The position numbers and the translations under genes are program-made. A DNA stretch of 64,000 nucleotides, from NCBI GenBank assembly GCA_011634665.1, contig WAEK01000024.1, forward strand, positions 137,001 through 201,000, read 5' to 3'. Origin of the DNA: Mortierella sp. BCC40632. Taxonomy: Eukaryota > Mortierellomycota > Mortierellomycetes > Mortierellales > Mortierellaceae. Below the pieces are notes generated by a model that was given only the letters and a program-made list of their open reading frames with translations, did not search any database and was not told where the DNA came from. This document shows positions 33,242-44,605 of this stretch, piece by piece. How positions within the stretch are numbered: position 1 is the stretch's first letter; every line of letters begins with the position of its first letter.

Positions 33242-33772
33242 TTAGTGCTGCGCGGGCGAGGCTGGACGGAGCGCACTTAGGTTGGCATAGAATTGTGGGT
33301 ATTGCGTCGTTGGCGAAGACGGCTTTTCACCAAACGGCTGCTGTTGTTGCTGTTGCTGCTGTTGCAATTGTTGTTGTTGTTGTTGTTGAAGCTTGAGCTG
33401 GAGCAAATGTTGACTCAGTGCCGAGGCATTTGCGTTTGGACCCGAAGGCGTCGTAAAGAGAAGCGAGGCAGGTGGGTTGGGATTGGAAGTACACTGGGCA
33501 TAGATATTGGGGATCGAGGTCCGCTGTTTCCGGACAAAAGGAGGCATCGAATAGAGCTCATGATTCATGGGCGAAGGCGATGGACTGGAACTACAGCTCT
33601 GGTCCGACAAGGAACTAAAGTAGGCCGAGGAGGAGGCAGAGGCCGCGGACCCTGCGGACGAAGCGGAGGAAGACATCAGGTCGGTGTACCGGCACTCTTC
33701 TGAACAATAGGCCTCGCCTTCGTTCGTCCGTTTTTCGCACACGAGGCACCAGTCGCAGTCAACGCCGTCCAT
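33242..33772 (-). CDS. Ecl1-family zinc-binding protein with Ser- and Gln-rich tail
   Basis: A single exon of 176 aa. The N-terminus MDGVDCDWCLVCEKRTNEG followed by EAYCSEECRYTDL carries the C-x2-C ... C-x3-C pattern typical of the fungal Ecl1/2/3 (extender of chronological lifespan) proteins, which are small zinc-binding factors linked to stress resistance and stationary-phase survival. The remainder is low complexity: a Ser/Ala-rich block (about residues 33-60), a Pro/Ser block with FVRKQRTSIPNIY, and a Gln tract (KLQQQQQQQ...LQQ) near residues 130-150, then QYPQFYANLSAL. Known Ecl1 members in yeasts are shorter, so the Gln-rich extension is notable. The leader upstream is GA-rich on plus, that is pyrimidine-rich on the coding strand, as for other genes here. 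The match rests on the Cys motif alone. Confidence 0.75.
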   Translation of the reverse strand: MDGVDCDWCLVCEKRTNEGEAYCSEECRYTDLMSSSASSAGSAASASSSAYFSSLSDQSCSSSPSPSPMNHELYSMPPFVRKQRTSIPNIYAQCTSNPNPPASLLFTTPSGPNANASALSQHLLQLKLQQQQQQQLQQQQQQQQQPFGEKPSSPTTQYPQFYANLSALRPASPAQH

Positions 33773-34606
33773 GGTGGTGTGTGTAGTGTGTGTGTGTATT
33801 GGGAGGGGGTGTAAATGAATGTGTGTGGAGACAGCAGTGTGTTCCTGAAGAGAAGGACGGTGTGGGGATCGATCTGACTTTTTTTTTTCAGAGTTCTTTG
33901 TGGGAATGAGATGAAGGAGAATGATGTGTGGAGAGGAAAGAAAGAGAGAATGAAAAAGAAGGCGCGAAGGAATGTATATAAAACAAGAGAGAGAGATCGA
34001 GGCGTCTTTAGGCTTGGGTCGAAGCGTCTTGCAGGACAGGCTTGCAGGGAGGAGGTACAAGGCGAGGGAGAGTGTTTAGTCACGGTGCGGTGCCTGAGAG
34101 AGACAGAGCGGGATGCGCAGACTTGGTTGGATTGGGTGGAAGGGAGGAAAGAGATGAAAGGAGTGGATGGAAAGATGGAGAGAGAGAGAGAGAGAGAGAG
34201 ATGGATGGAAAGATGGATGGAGAGAAGGATAGAGAGGATGAAGAAGGACTGAAGAGTGAGAGTGAGAGTAGTCGTGGTAGTCGTGGTTGTGATAGTAGTG
34301 ATAGTAGTGATAGTAGTAGGAGTAGTAGTGATGGAAGTGTCGTAGTAGAGGCTAGAAGAGAGCGAGTGAGAGTGATCGTGTCAGTGTCAGTGTGAGTGTT
34401 CTGTGAGTGTGCCGTAAGTTCGTCTGTGGAGATGGTGAAGAAGAAGAAGAAAAAGAAGAAAGAAAGAGAAAAACTTGCTCGCGCCTTTCTACCTTTTTCT
34501 CTCCAGCCCCATCGCCAGCACAGGTGTAGACACAAAAGAGTCAACCAGAGAGTGTACGAAGCGCACAGGGACCGGGCCCAGCTTCGCAATGACGACGGTT
34601 GGCATG

Positions 34607-34638
34607 GCCCAACCCAACCCAACCCAATCCAACCCAAA
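34607..34638. repeat. (CCCAA)n pentanucleotide repeat
   Basis: About six CCCAA-type units with one variant (CCAAT). The complement is TTGGG; a second TTGGG array is at 58264-58303. Not the canonical TTAGGG telomere unit. Confidence 0.8.
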
Positions 34639-35755
34639 GGGAAAGGGCGGGGTGCGGGGTGGATTGGGGACCGTCCTTTGCTTTCTCTCTCTCTCTCTCT
34701 CCAAAAAAAAAAAAAAAAAAAGTGCGACTGAATACTTTTTGCTCCCCTCTCTCCTTACCCAGTCCTCCATGCCTCAGCTCAGCTCAGTCAGATGCAACGC
34801 CGCACTGTCCCGCCCCAAACTCTGCAGTCCTTGGGTCTGTACAACCCAGCAAGTGGTACATGGTTCATTCATTTCCCTTTGAACAGCCCTTGGAGGTCTG
34901 GACTGTGTTCCTCTCGCTTAGCTCTCTCGTCTTGGCTCTCTCTTGCTCTGCCTCCACCCATGGCCCTCTTTTTTTTTTTCCTTAAAAAAAAGTTCCGTAG
35001 ATGTACGTATCCGTGCTCCCGGGGCAGAGAGAGAGAGAGAAAGAGAGAGAGAGAGTACCACTTGGCTACCACATTCCCTTCCCCTATAATTACTGCCAGA
35101 TACCACGTATCGGGTACCCTATCAACAGTAAGCATGCCCCCTATCCTCTCCCGCTCTCTCATTCTGTGTCAATGTTTGGGTTCAAATTATATCCAGTTTG
35201 CAACCCATGTTGTCCACAGGGACATGACGACGATCCTGCGAGGATACCGTCATGTCCACTTTCACTCTTGGTCACTTCCCCTGCTCCTGCTAATTACGCG
35301 CTTGTAACGTTGAGAGCATTCTGCTCTGACCTTGTTCCCAAGTAGTAATTGATAGCGACGAAGGAGAAAACTCCCTATCCCCCCGACCAGCAGGTGAAAG
35401 TGAAGAGAAGAGAGAGAGAGAGAGAGCACAGCGCCTTTGCCTTAGCAAAGATATGAGTTTGGTTCGTTGATGCTCAATGTATATGGCCAAGCCATCGTTC
35501 CCAGCCCATCCGTCCCAGTCACCAACAAGCTAATGCTCTGCGCCGAATTAAAATAAAAAAAAAAAAAAGCCTACGCCCAGATTGGGTACAACCCCTCCTT
35601 TGAAAGAGAAAGTGAGAGTGAGAGATGGGAGACTCGCTCAAGCCTTATTCTCTCCGAGGAGGAGTAAGCATAGGAAGATGTCGAGGCAAAATAAAAAAAA
35701 TAATAAGGCTCGAGCGGAGGATTTCACTCCACTTGTGGTTTTCGATCGCTCTATT

Positions 35756-35758
<3 letters not shown>

Positions 35759-35812
<54 letters not shown>

Positions 35813-35835
35813 TCTCTCTCTCTCTCTCTCTCTCT
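35759..35835. repeat. (CT)n microsatellite
   Basis: About 77 nt of CT repeats with a single TTGTT interruption. Confidence 0.9.
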
Positions 35836-36442
35836 TTCAAACATAATACACATTGACCAGCCCCCCCCCTCTCCCAATGTGGGCTTAATTGCAGGTAGGA
35901 CGAAAGGCATTATTGGGCACAACATCAGTGGACAACATTTGAGCGATCCGACAGACAGGACCGGACATGAACGAGAGCGATGTAGGAGAGAGAGAGAGAG
36001 AGAAAGAGACAGAGAGGGTCCCTGTCGAGAAATGAACGCTGAGCCTTCCCTAAACTAAACATAGAGAAAGAGAGAAGGAGAGAAAGAGAGAGATGGCGCG
36101 ATCAGGGCTCGCGCCTGGTTGTCGCTAGGGGGGGGGGGCGATGCACGTACGTGCGACACGCAGGTCTACGGCCCATGGCTCTCGCATTCGCCCGTTGGGT
36201 CCAAGGATTGGGGATGAGGAAAAGGAAGAGAGGAAAGAGGGGAGAGGAGTGAGAGGGGTAACTGAGGAGAGAGCGCAAGAGCATGCGATAGAGAGTAAGC
36301 GCGCACGCGTGTGTGTATATATAAATGTGTGTGCTGTGGGTATGTGGGCATTCAGTCAATGGGGCTGAGGCACAAGCACGGGACCTCTCTCTCTCTCTCT
36401 TTCCTTCTTTCTCTTTTTCTCTCTCTGTTCGAGAACAAAGAA

Positions 36443-38095
36443 TGAGAAAGCAAAGGAGGCTTCATCGTCTCGCCTCGTCTCGTCTCATTCTCTCCGTAGG
36501 CCAGACCTGCGCAGGAGTCTCAAAGGAAAACTAGCCTCCGCCCCAAAAGGACCCGAGAGAAGAGAAGACGGAGAGAGAACAGCCCACGGCAAGTAAAATA
36601 GAGAGAGAAAAAAAGAAAAAAAGAATGAAAGAGAGAGAAAGAGAGAGAGAAGGGAGAAAAGTGAACCTACCGCGACTCGGAGAGGGCTGTTGGTTGGCTG
36701 GGTTGAGATACCTGAGTGTTTTCCGTTTGGGTGTATTCGAGAGGGGGTAAAGAAAAAAGAAGAGGAAGAAGAAGGGAAAAAAAATGACTGAGAATGACGG
36801 TTTTCTGTGTTTTCTCCCTTCTCTTACTTGTGCGTGTGGTGTCTGTGTGTATTGTAGTAGTGGTCGCATTAACCATGCACCAGAGAGAGAGAGAGAGAGT
36901 GTGTGTGTGTGTGTGTTGTGTGAGAAGGGAACAATGGAGACCTCGGCGCGGTAATGATTACATGATCTGGGATGATCCCGTCTCTCTCTTTCTTTCTGGT
37001 TTGTCTGGTCTGTCTGGTCTGTTTGCGTGTTTGCGTGTCTGCGAGTCTGTGTCTGTGTGTGTCTCCCTTCTCTCCAACCCCCACTTCCGTCCCGCCCTAT
37101 TTCCTTCTTTCTTTTTTTTTTTTTTTTGCGCGTCTGGATAGATGGGATAGGGACAACCACGAACCATGGCCATGGCCACGACCGTGATGGACAAAGGGCG
37201 TTGGCTCGTTCTTGTCTCTCTCCAGATCAAGCCAAGTCTTGCATTGGTGGTGCTGGTGGTGCGGGGGAAGAGGAGAACAGGTCCACAACCTATCACTCCT
37301 CTAGACTCGTACGCCTGCTCTAGTCTCGCTGTGGAGAAAGGAGAAGGGACCGTACACCAGCACAGCGTGGATCGTGTACGAAGGAGGCCTCACTCTCATT
37401 TTATCTTTGCTCTCTCACTCACTCACTCTCACTATCATCAATCTCACTCATTATTGCTCTTTCCTACGTCCACGCAGGGCAGATGTTGGCAATGAATGGC
37501 TAGGAATCTGCGGACCCAGAGAGGATCTCCTTTCCCCTTGCATATGACAAAGAAAAGGTGCCGCGGTAGGGAACAACCAAAAAAAGACAATCCCAAGAGA
37601 AACGAATGCAATAGAGACGGAGAGAAAAGGATACATGAGGGATCGGAGAAGAAATCGACCATGCAGAGAAAGTGAGGTGGAAAATATAACAGCAATAATT
37701 GGACATGCTCTCATGACTCCTTTGCTGGAAAAGAAAAAATACTGGGAACAAAAAGGGTCTCTCTCTCTCTCTCTCTCCATGAAGAAGAAAGGGATACATC
37801 CCCCTTCTCTTGGGACGCATAATTGGGGGGAGAGGGAGAGGGGAATGCGAGGTCCCTGTCTGGAGACAAAAGCGGGACGAAATCAACCTGGAAAGGCTCA
37901 TCATCGGTAAGTGAAAGTGGGACATGGTCATGCCGTGTATTCCCTTATTTTTATTTTTTTTTTTTGTTTTTTTGCTCAATCCTTCCCGGCAGCAATCCAT
38001 TTTTTGGTCCCATGCGCGATGATGAGCAGGCCCTTTATCCCAAAAGGCAGGAAGTTCCGGTCCCAACCCCATTGTTGTCCTATACTGACATGTAG
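36443..38095 (+). CDS. Probable unidentified spliced gene(s), structure incomplete
   Basis: Several pieces look coding but I could not join them into one verified model. A CT-rich leader at about 36390-36430 is followed by ATG at 36443 and MRKQRRLHRLASSRLILS. A protein-like frame runs from about 37142 (HGHDRDGQRALARSCLSP, then DQAKSCIGGAGGAGEEENRS) to about 37310, and an acceptor at about 37479 precedes ADVGNEWLGICGPREDLLS with a stop. Further on, a strong donor CATCG|GTAAGTG at 37907 pairs in phase with an acceptor CCGGCAG at 37992; the last exon 37993-38095 reads NPFFGPMRDDEQALYPKR, then QEVPVPTPLLSYTDM and stop. No domain is recognisable. It could be one gene or two, and some pieces may be chance. 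Confidence 0.3.
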
Positions 38096-40734
38096 AGGGA
38101 CAAAAAAAAAAAAAACGCACGGTCTACACGCAACCAACCAAACTCAGACCATTGACGCACAATAGATCCGTTTTCTGGAACTCGGAGTGAGGCTGTAATG
38201 TACGCCTTGTTCTTTGTCCATCTCTGTCCGATCCGATGAGGGGAAGGGGAGGAAGGGGGAGACCCAGATAACACATCTCTTTGCTCATTTGTCTCTCTTC
38301 AGTCTCTTCTTTCTCTCTTTTCAATTCTACACGCACCTATTATTCTTTTTTGGCAAATGCACATTTTACACGTCATGCAGACACATGCAGCGCGCAAGGA
38401 ACTCGGTTTCGCTCTACGTAATTCCATCACGCCTACAGTATGTCTACCCTAGGAGAGAGGTTTCTTTCTTTCGCTTTTTTTTTTTTTTTTGTTTTTCGGA
38501 CCGCCCCCTTCTTCTCAACTCTGCAACCCGATCTCACTTTCCACAAAGAGAGAGAGAGAGAGAGAAAGAGATTGAGAACAAAATAGCTCTCTTCTCTCAA
38601 ACACGAGAAAATAGAAAATAGATCTCGATCCGTAGAATGTAGATTTGGGAAAGTGATAGTGGAGAGATGTCCTACCTGGTGTTGAATGGACCGGTTCCTG
38701 TCGGATGTAAAGAGATAAGGAAGGGGGGGAAGGGTAATGTGTAGACAACTAGTGTATTTACAGGATCTGATCCTACTGTGAGGATAGTTATGAGAAATGA
38801 AAAGGAGCGGGAGTGAAAGAAAGGGAGCTTGTCGAAGAATGCTGAGGAACGATAGTTTACAAGACGAGAGGGAAAAAAAAAAAGAGTGCAGTAAATCCAG
38901 ATTGGGAGGTGGGGGGGAGGGAAGGTTTTGTGCGTGAAAACAAGTAGACGGGGGTTCTGACGGACAAAATAAAAAAAAACGAGTGTGAGAGGGAGAGAGA
39001 GAAAGAGAAGTAGTGGATTCGGTTCTGTTCTCCTTAGCCTCTTGCTCTTTATATAAAGAAACACAAAAACCAAGGTCTGTTTGGGGATCGCTTTCTTTCT
39101 CTCTAGGATATTCAGGCGGGAGACAGGAGGAGGTACCGAAAGAGAAAACGTGGTCAAAGGAGCTTTTTTTTTTTTTTTTTTTCTCACTTTTTTTTTTTTT
39201 TTTTTTTTCTCACTCTTTGTTTTTTTTTTTTTTTTTTTTTTTTTCTCACTTTTTTTTTTTTTGCCCTCTCTTACTGTTGGGTAACGAGATCACATTGGAT
39301 GGATCGTATGATGAAGGAGAAGTGAGAAAATGACAACAAAAGGGAAACCCCTCCCCTACCCTCCTTCTCACAGCCAATTGAGCAAGTAGAGCACAATAAC
39401 AACCACAACACTGCCTGCACCAGCCGACCGACAATGATGTTATCTTGTCCCCCGCGCGCGCGAAAAAAAATAATCACAACGACATTGCGCCGACAACAAA
39501 ATGCCTCATCGTCCCTCTTTCTCTCCCTCTCTCTCTCCCTTGATAATGACTATCTGCTCACCTACTCTCTCCCCTTCCATCCTTTCCCCTCTCCTCTCCC
39601 CCTTCTCTAGGACGTCATAAACCGTCTCCGAGAAAGGGTTTGAGATTCGAGCTTGATGAGTGCTTTAGTACGTGCAGACTGAGAAAAAAAAAATGGGCCA
39701 GTTATGAAAAAATGCCTCGTCTCACAAAAAAAATAATAATATAGAGAGATACACACAACGCGTGCACAAGCCGGACTTTTTTTTAAGCGATGAACAGTCC
39801 ATGAGGGGAGGGGGAGAAATGTCAGGTGTCTACCATTCAAAGTAGCTTGCTTGCTTGCTTGATTTTTTTTTTTTTTTTTTTACTCTTGCATTGCAGAAAG
39901 GAAGCATGAGAAGCATGAAGGAAAGAAAAATAAAAACCCTCGGATGCGGGACAAAAAAGAAAGAAAAAAAAAAAAAGCACAGGATGCATGCATGACCTCG
40001 AACTAGGCCCACGGGCCAAGGGTTTACGTCTTCCTCCTCCTCCCCTGTGAGTTGTCCGAGTCCACTGTTTCTCACTTTTTTTTTTTCTTTCTTTCTCTCC
40101 GCCTCCCGAGAGAGAGAAAGAAAGAGGCTGAAGAGCGGGACAAAGGGGCAAAACTCCGAAAGATCGAGAAGCATCCTCGCACCGCCTCTTTCCTTCCTTG
40201 CATGCTGCTATTCCTGTTTTCCGTTGTTGTTGTTGTTGTGGTTGCAGCATGTTGTTGTCATTTTTTTTTTTTTTTGATAGTCCCGCTGCATCGCTGTTAT
40301 TTTTTTCCATCCCCGATCGTGGTTTCTTTCTCAATTTTCGAGTCAATCCCGAACTGGTCGATTATGTAATTTTTTTTTTCTTTTTTTCATTGCTTTGCTC
40401 GTATCTCTACACGTGGATGTTCAATTGTGTAAGGGTTAGAGAGAGAGAGAGAGAGGAGAGAGGAAAGTAGAGAATCGCGTGGAATAAAAAAAAGGTCTTC
40501 TATGTTCGCTACAATACATGGATTAAAAAAAAATGATGCTTACAAAAAAAAGTGAGAGAGAGAAGAGAGAAAGAGAGAGAGAGAGAGAAAAAAAAAAAAA
40601 AACACTCACACTACAGAACCAAAAACTTCTATGTTTCCATTCCATTCCAAGAAATTACCCCCTTCTTCCTTTCCTTCTTCCTTCTCCGCTCTCACTCCCC
40701 CTTCCTCCTCCTTCCCCCTTCTTTGTTTCCTCTG
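38096..40734. other. Intergenic with poly(T) array; possible small spliced ORF
   Basis: No firm gene. A plus-strand frame (39013-39333) contains two protein-like patches, GYSGGRQEEVPKEKTWSKE and NEITLDGSYDEGEVRK followed by a stop, separated by a T-run array; the first AG after the array is at about 39293, so a short terminal exon is possible. The right end is the 3' flank of the DHHC gene. Confidence 0.35.
39163..39262. repeat. Tandem array of T-runs separated by CTCAC
   Basis: Four blocks of 12-23 T, each separated by CTCAC (one copy CTCACTCTTTG). It looks like amplification of a unit of about 25 nt rather than one homopolymer. Confidence 0.85.
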
Positions 40735-42716
40735 TTACTTGGTCGATGTAGGGGCTGTGGTCGGGGTCGAAGGAGTGGGCGTGGTCGTGGTAGTCCTTGA
40801 CTTGCGCCCTGTACTACTCCTTGTACCTCCAGTACCTCCACTTGCTCCTCCCAGTCCCGGTTGCGACCCAGCTCGGATCAACGTCCGACCACTACCTCCA
40901 CCTTGGCTTTGACTCGCCGCCGCACTCAACTTTAGGCCCAAGCCACTGTCAACAGGAATCCCGTCCATGCCAAGTCCAAGTCCAAACTCTCGAATCGGGA
41001 CCGGGTGAGCCATAGGACCGTACCCATACCCACTGCCATGCCCGTATGTACTTCCATAACTACCACTTCCACTACCACTACCGCCATGACTGGCAGTAGC
41101 CTTTCCACTCGATCCAGATCCACTTCCGACTCCAATGACCGCCCCAGCTCCGACGCTCAGGGTTCTTTGTCGTTGTCGTCCCGAGCTAGGATGACTCGAG
41201 TGTGTCTTGGGAGATCTCGTACTACGACCTCCATACGTGACTCCTCCTCCTCCTCCGATCCGCGCTGACGTAGAGGAAGAAGCTTGTTTTGGGGTCGAGG
41301 GGGTACTTGTGCCACTACTGCTCCTGCTTCCGGCTATACCATACCCTTGTCCATGTCCATGACCCTGTCCATGCCCCGGATGTGAGATGGATCCGAGTGA
41401 AGGCGAGGCTGGTAAAGATTCCTCTCCCAAGAACGGAGACATGGTCGCAGAGGAAGAAGGTGACGATACCAAAAGCTGTTCCATGGCTCTACGAGATCCT
41501 CCAGTTTCGTCCGCAGCTCCCTTGGGATGGGTGATCGTGGCTTCTCTGGATCGGGATGATGTCATTCCAGACCTGGACGCTTTCGTGCTACGCCCTTGAG
41601 GATGATGAGGGTGATGAGAGTGATGAGGATGATTATTTGAATTATGATGGTGATGCTGTTGCTGTTGGTGTGGGTATTGATGCTGAGGGTGGTGGTGGTG
41701 GTGGTGACCATGACTGGAGTGAGAATATGGGACCCCAGTTCCTGTCGTGCTATAGCTCGCCGTTCTCGAATGGCCTTCTGTTGATTGCCAAGATTCACTG
41801 TCTCCTCGTCGTCGTCGTGAGGATGGGATTTGATTGGAGGGTTGAGCACTTGAGAGGATAGGACCCTGACTGGGACCTGAGCCGCCCAACACACTACTAT
41901 GGCTACTTTCCACAGTACCCGAGCTGGATTTTTTGTTCAAGGAAGGTGGTCGTTGCTGGGAAAGGCCTGTGTGACTGCTATTTTCAGGTCCCATCAACTT
42001 GAGACTCTGTTCAGCGGGACTCTGTTCCATATCTGGGTTCATCATGTCCACGGCCACCGACTCGGATCTTGTTCGACTGTGTAGACTGGTGGCTGTGGCG
42101 TTTATTGGGTCCATAGTGATTCCCTGTCCAGGATCGTTGACGAGTCCGAGCCCGAGTCCTCCAAAGTTGACAGCCTGCATCCTTGCTTGAGCGAGGGCAT
42201 CTGCAAGGATCCGTGCGTATACCTTTTCGTTGTAAACATCATGGAACCCGTCTCCTGGTGTGTTTCCATATGGCACTAAAATGGAGATTTTTACCGATTG
42301 ACGTGATTAGTTTCTTGCACGCATAGCATGAAAGTCTTTTTTTTTTTTTTTTTTTTTACTTTCCCTCGAGACACAAGGTTATAACAAAACGAGAAGGAAG
42401 AGATAGAGAAGGTAAAAAATGGCTTACCGAACCAGAGCCACCAGGACTCGCCCATGACACTCTTCCAATTCGCGAGCCACGAGCCCCGGTCCCAGATTCG
42501 TTCCTCATGCGCCGCTTTGACCACATTAAACTCAATTTCGGACAAGAATGGTAACAATTGAGCCATATTCCCTCCACCATTGGCCGCTCCAACAACCCCA
42601 GAGGCTACCGAACCCGTTCTTGACCTTGAAGAAGGATTCCGTCCTCTATTTGATCCCATGTCCTTGATTCTCTCTCCAATTATCGCGGGGTGTTGTTGTG
42701 GCGATCCTGTTGCTGT

Positions 42717-42749
<33 letters not shown>

Positions 42750-44573
42750 GGCTGAAGAGATTGTCCTAGATCTTCTAGAAGCTTGATTACTTGGACTACT
42801 ACCACCAAGACTCTGACTGGATCGATCCAGTTTCCGGTATTGAACTCGAATATAAGTACTTCTCATCTCTTGTAATGCTTCAATCGTAGTCCTGTTTCCT
42901 AGGATATAACTCGTATGTACAGTCGTAAAGGCAATGATCATCAACGCCAACAAACTCGTCAAGACCATGACCACCACCCATTGTACATCCAATGATCGCC
43001 AAGTCGAGTTTGGTATCCAACTATTATCCCCATTGGGTCGATTTCCTTCTCGAAGGACCGTCAACAACAAGGGGGCCATGGATCCTACAACCCAACTTGC
43101 AGAGATGGAGGCATACAGGATAAACAGATAAAAACATTTGTAATTCCCAAATCCGACACATCCATTCACCCAGGGACAATGATGATCCATTCGAAGAACA
43201 CAGTATCCACATTCAGAACAGTGGTGACTCCGATCCGGTTTGACCATTTCACATTCATCACACCATCGGGGTTGTCCATCCCTTGTCGAGATACTCAACG
43301 TAGCCATCGGTATTGGGTAAGGAGTCAAAGCCGATGTTGTGGTCGTTGTGGTGGCAGTAATGGCGGTAGTGGCCGAAAAGGGTGACCTGGGAGAACTAGG
43401 AGAGGTTTGACTCACTCCCGTGGTTGTTCGGACGAGAGGTGTCATTCCAAACCCGACTTCATCCTGGGGCATGGCCGCCATGGCCGCCAGAGGCGGTCGT
43501 GACGGGAGATCAATGTTTACGGTGAGCACACCATGACCGCTACCGTTTCTCCCTGAGTCTCTTCTTCTTCCTCCTCCTCCTGTTCCGCCTTCCAAAGCCC
43601 CATAAGAAGAAGAAGAAGAAGAAGTTCCCGTTGTTACTGCTCCCGTCACGCCAGCCGTTATCAAGTTCATCTGGATGGAGGAGGAAGAAGTTGCCGATCC
43701 TCGATGATGATCCTCTTCTTGCTCACTGCTCTCAAGCATCTCGACGACTTGTTGCCGTTGTTGCTGATCTCTAACGTCTATGGGCTCTTCATCGACGATC
43801 ATGGAAAAGTAACCCGTCGAACCTGGGATTTGATCCGCAGGCGAAACTGCAGCGGTTGGGTATTTAGGCATACTCAGTATTGAGGGTGAGTGACCAGGAC
43901 TCGGGTATTGTTGCTGCTGCTGCTGCTGCTGCTGTTGTTGTTGTTGCTGTGATAATTGGAATTGGGAAGCTCCACTTAGGGTTCTTGAATGGACAGACAT
44001 GGGTCGATGATGATCCAATGGCTGTGGGGCAATTGTTGCCGATCGCAAAGTCGGTAGACGTTCAACGGATTCAGATCGTCGCCCTGTAGACAAATGTGTC
44101 ATCGGAGGACTCGTTGTGGTGGTCATGGTCATCATGGCTTGTGTTTTTTGGAAGGGTGTGGTCGTCCTTGGGACCGGAGGCGGAGGTATCCGTACTGGGG
44201 GCTACAAAATGGCGAAGAAAGTGGCGGGAAATGATAATAATGAGAATAGTATCATATCCCCCCAAATTGAAATGAGGACAAGAAAACGTCAGTATGATTT
44301 CTTTGTTTACTCTACGCCCTGCGTTGCAGAACAAGGCAATCAGATAGTGCCATCTCTCCCTTCCCTCTTCCCAACTCAAGATATCCCTGCTTGGAGGAGG
44401 AGGAGGAGGAAGAAAGGCAACACGCTTCCAAAAAGACAAAAAGATAATTGACACTTAGTAGGGAGAGGAGGGGGGGTGCACGAGAGAATGTAAGGTTGCA
44501 TGTGGAGCGCAAATAAAACAAAACAAAAGGAAAAGGAATGCTTAATGACGACATGGTGTGGAGAAAGTGCATG

Positions 44574-44605
<32 letters not shown>

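Larger units (their letters stand above)
33773..36380. other. Intergenic region upstream of the Ecl1-type gene
   Basis: No supported gene. Contains the Ecl1 leader, a GA tract (34178-34200), a CCCAA-type repeat (34607-34638), and a CT microsatellite (about 35759-35835). No RNA gene recognised. Confidence 0.45.

Noticed and set aside
34790..35250. Possible tRNA or small RNA in a non-repetitive island
   Set aside because: I could not find a cloverleaf with the conserved GTTC loop and matching acceptor stem.
39163..39262. Retroelement insertion tail (poly(T)/poly(A) with target duplication)
   Set aside because: No flanking target-site duplication or reverse transcriptase fragment is visible next to this or other long A/T runs; they look like simple-sequence expansion.
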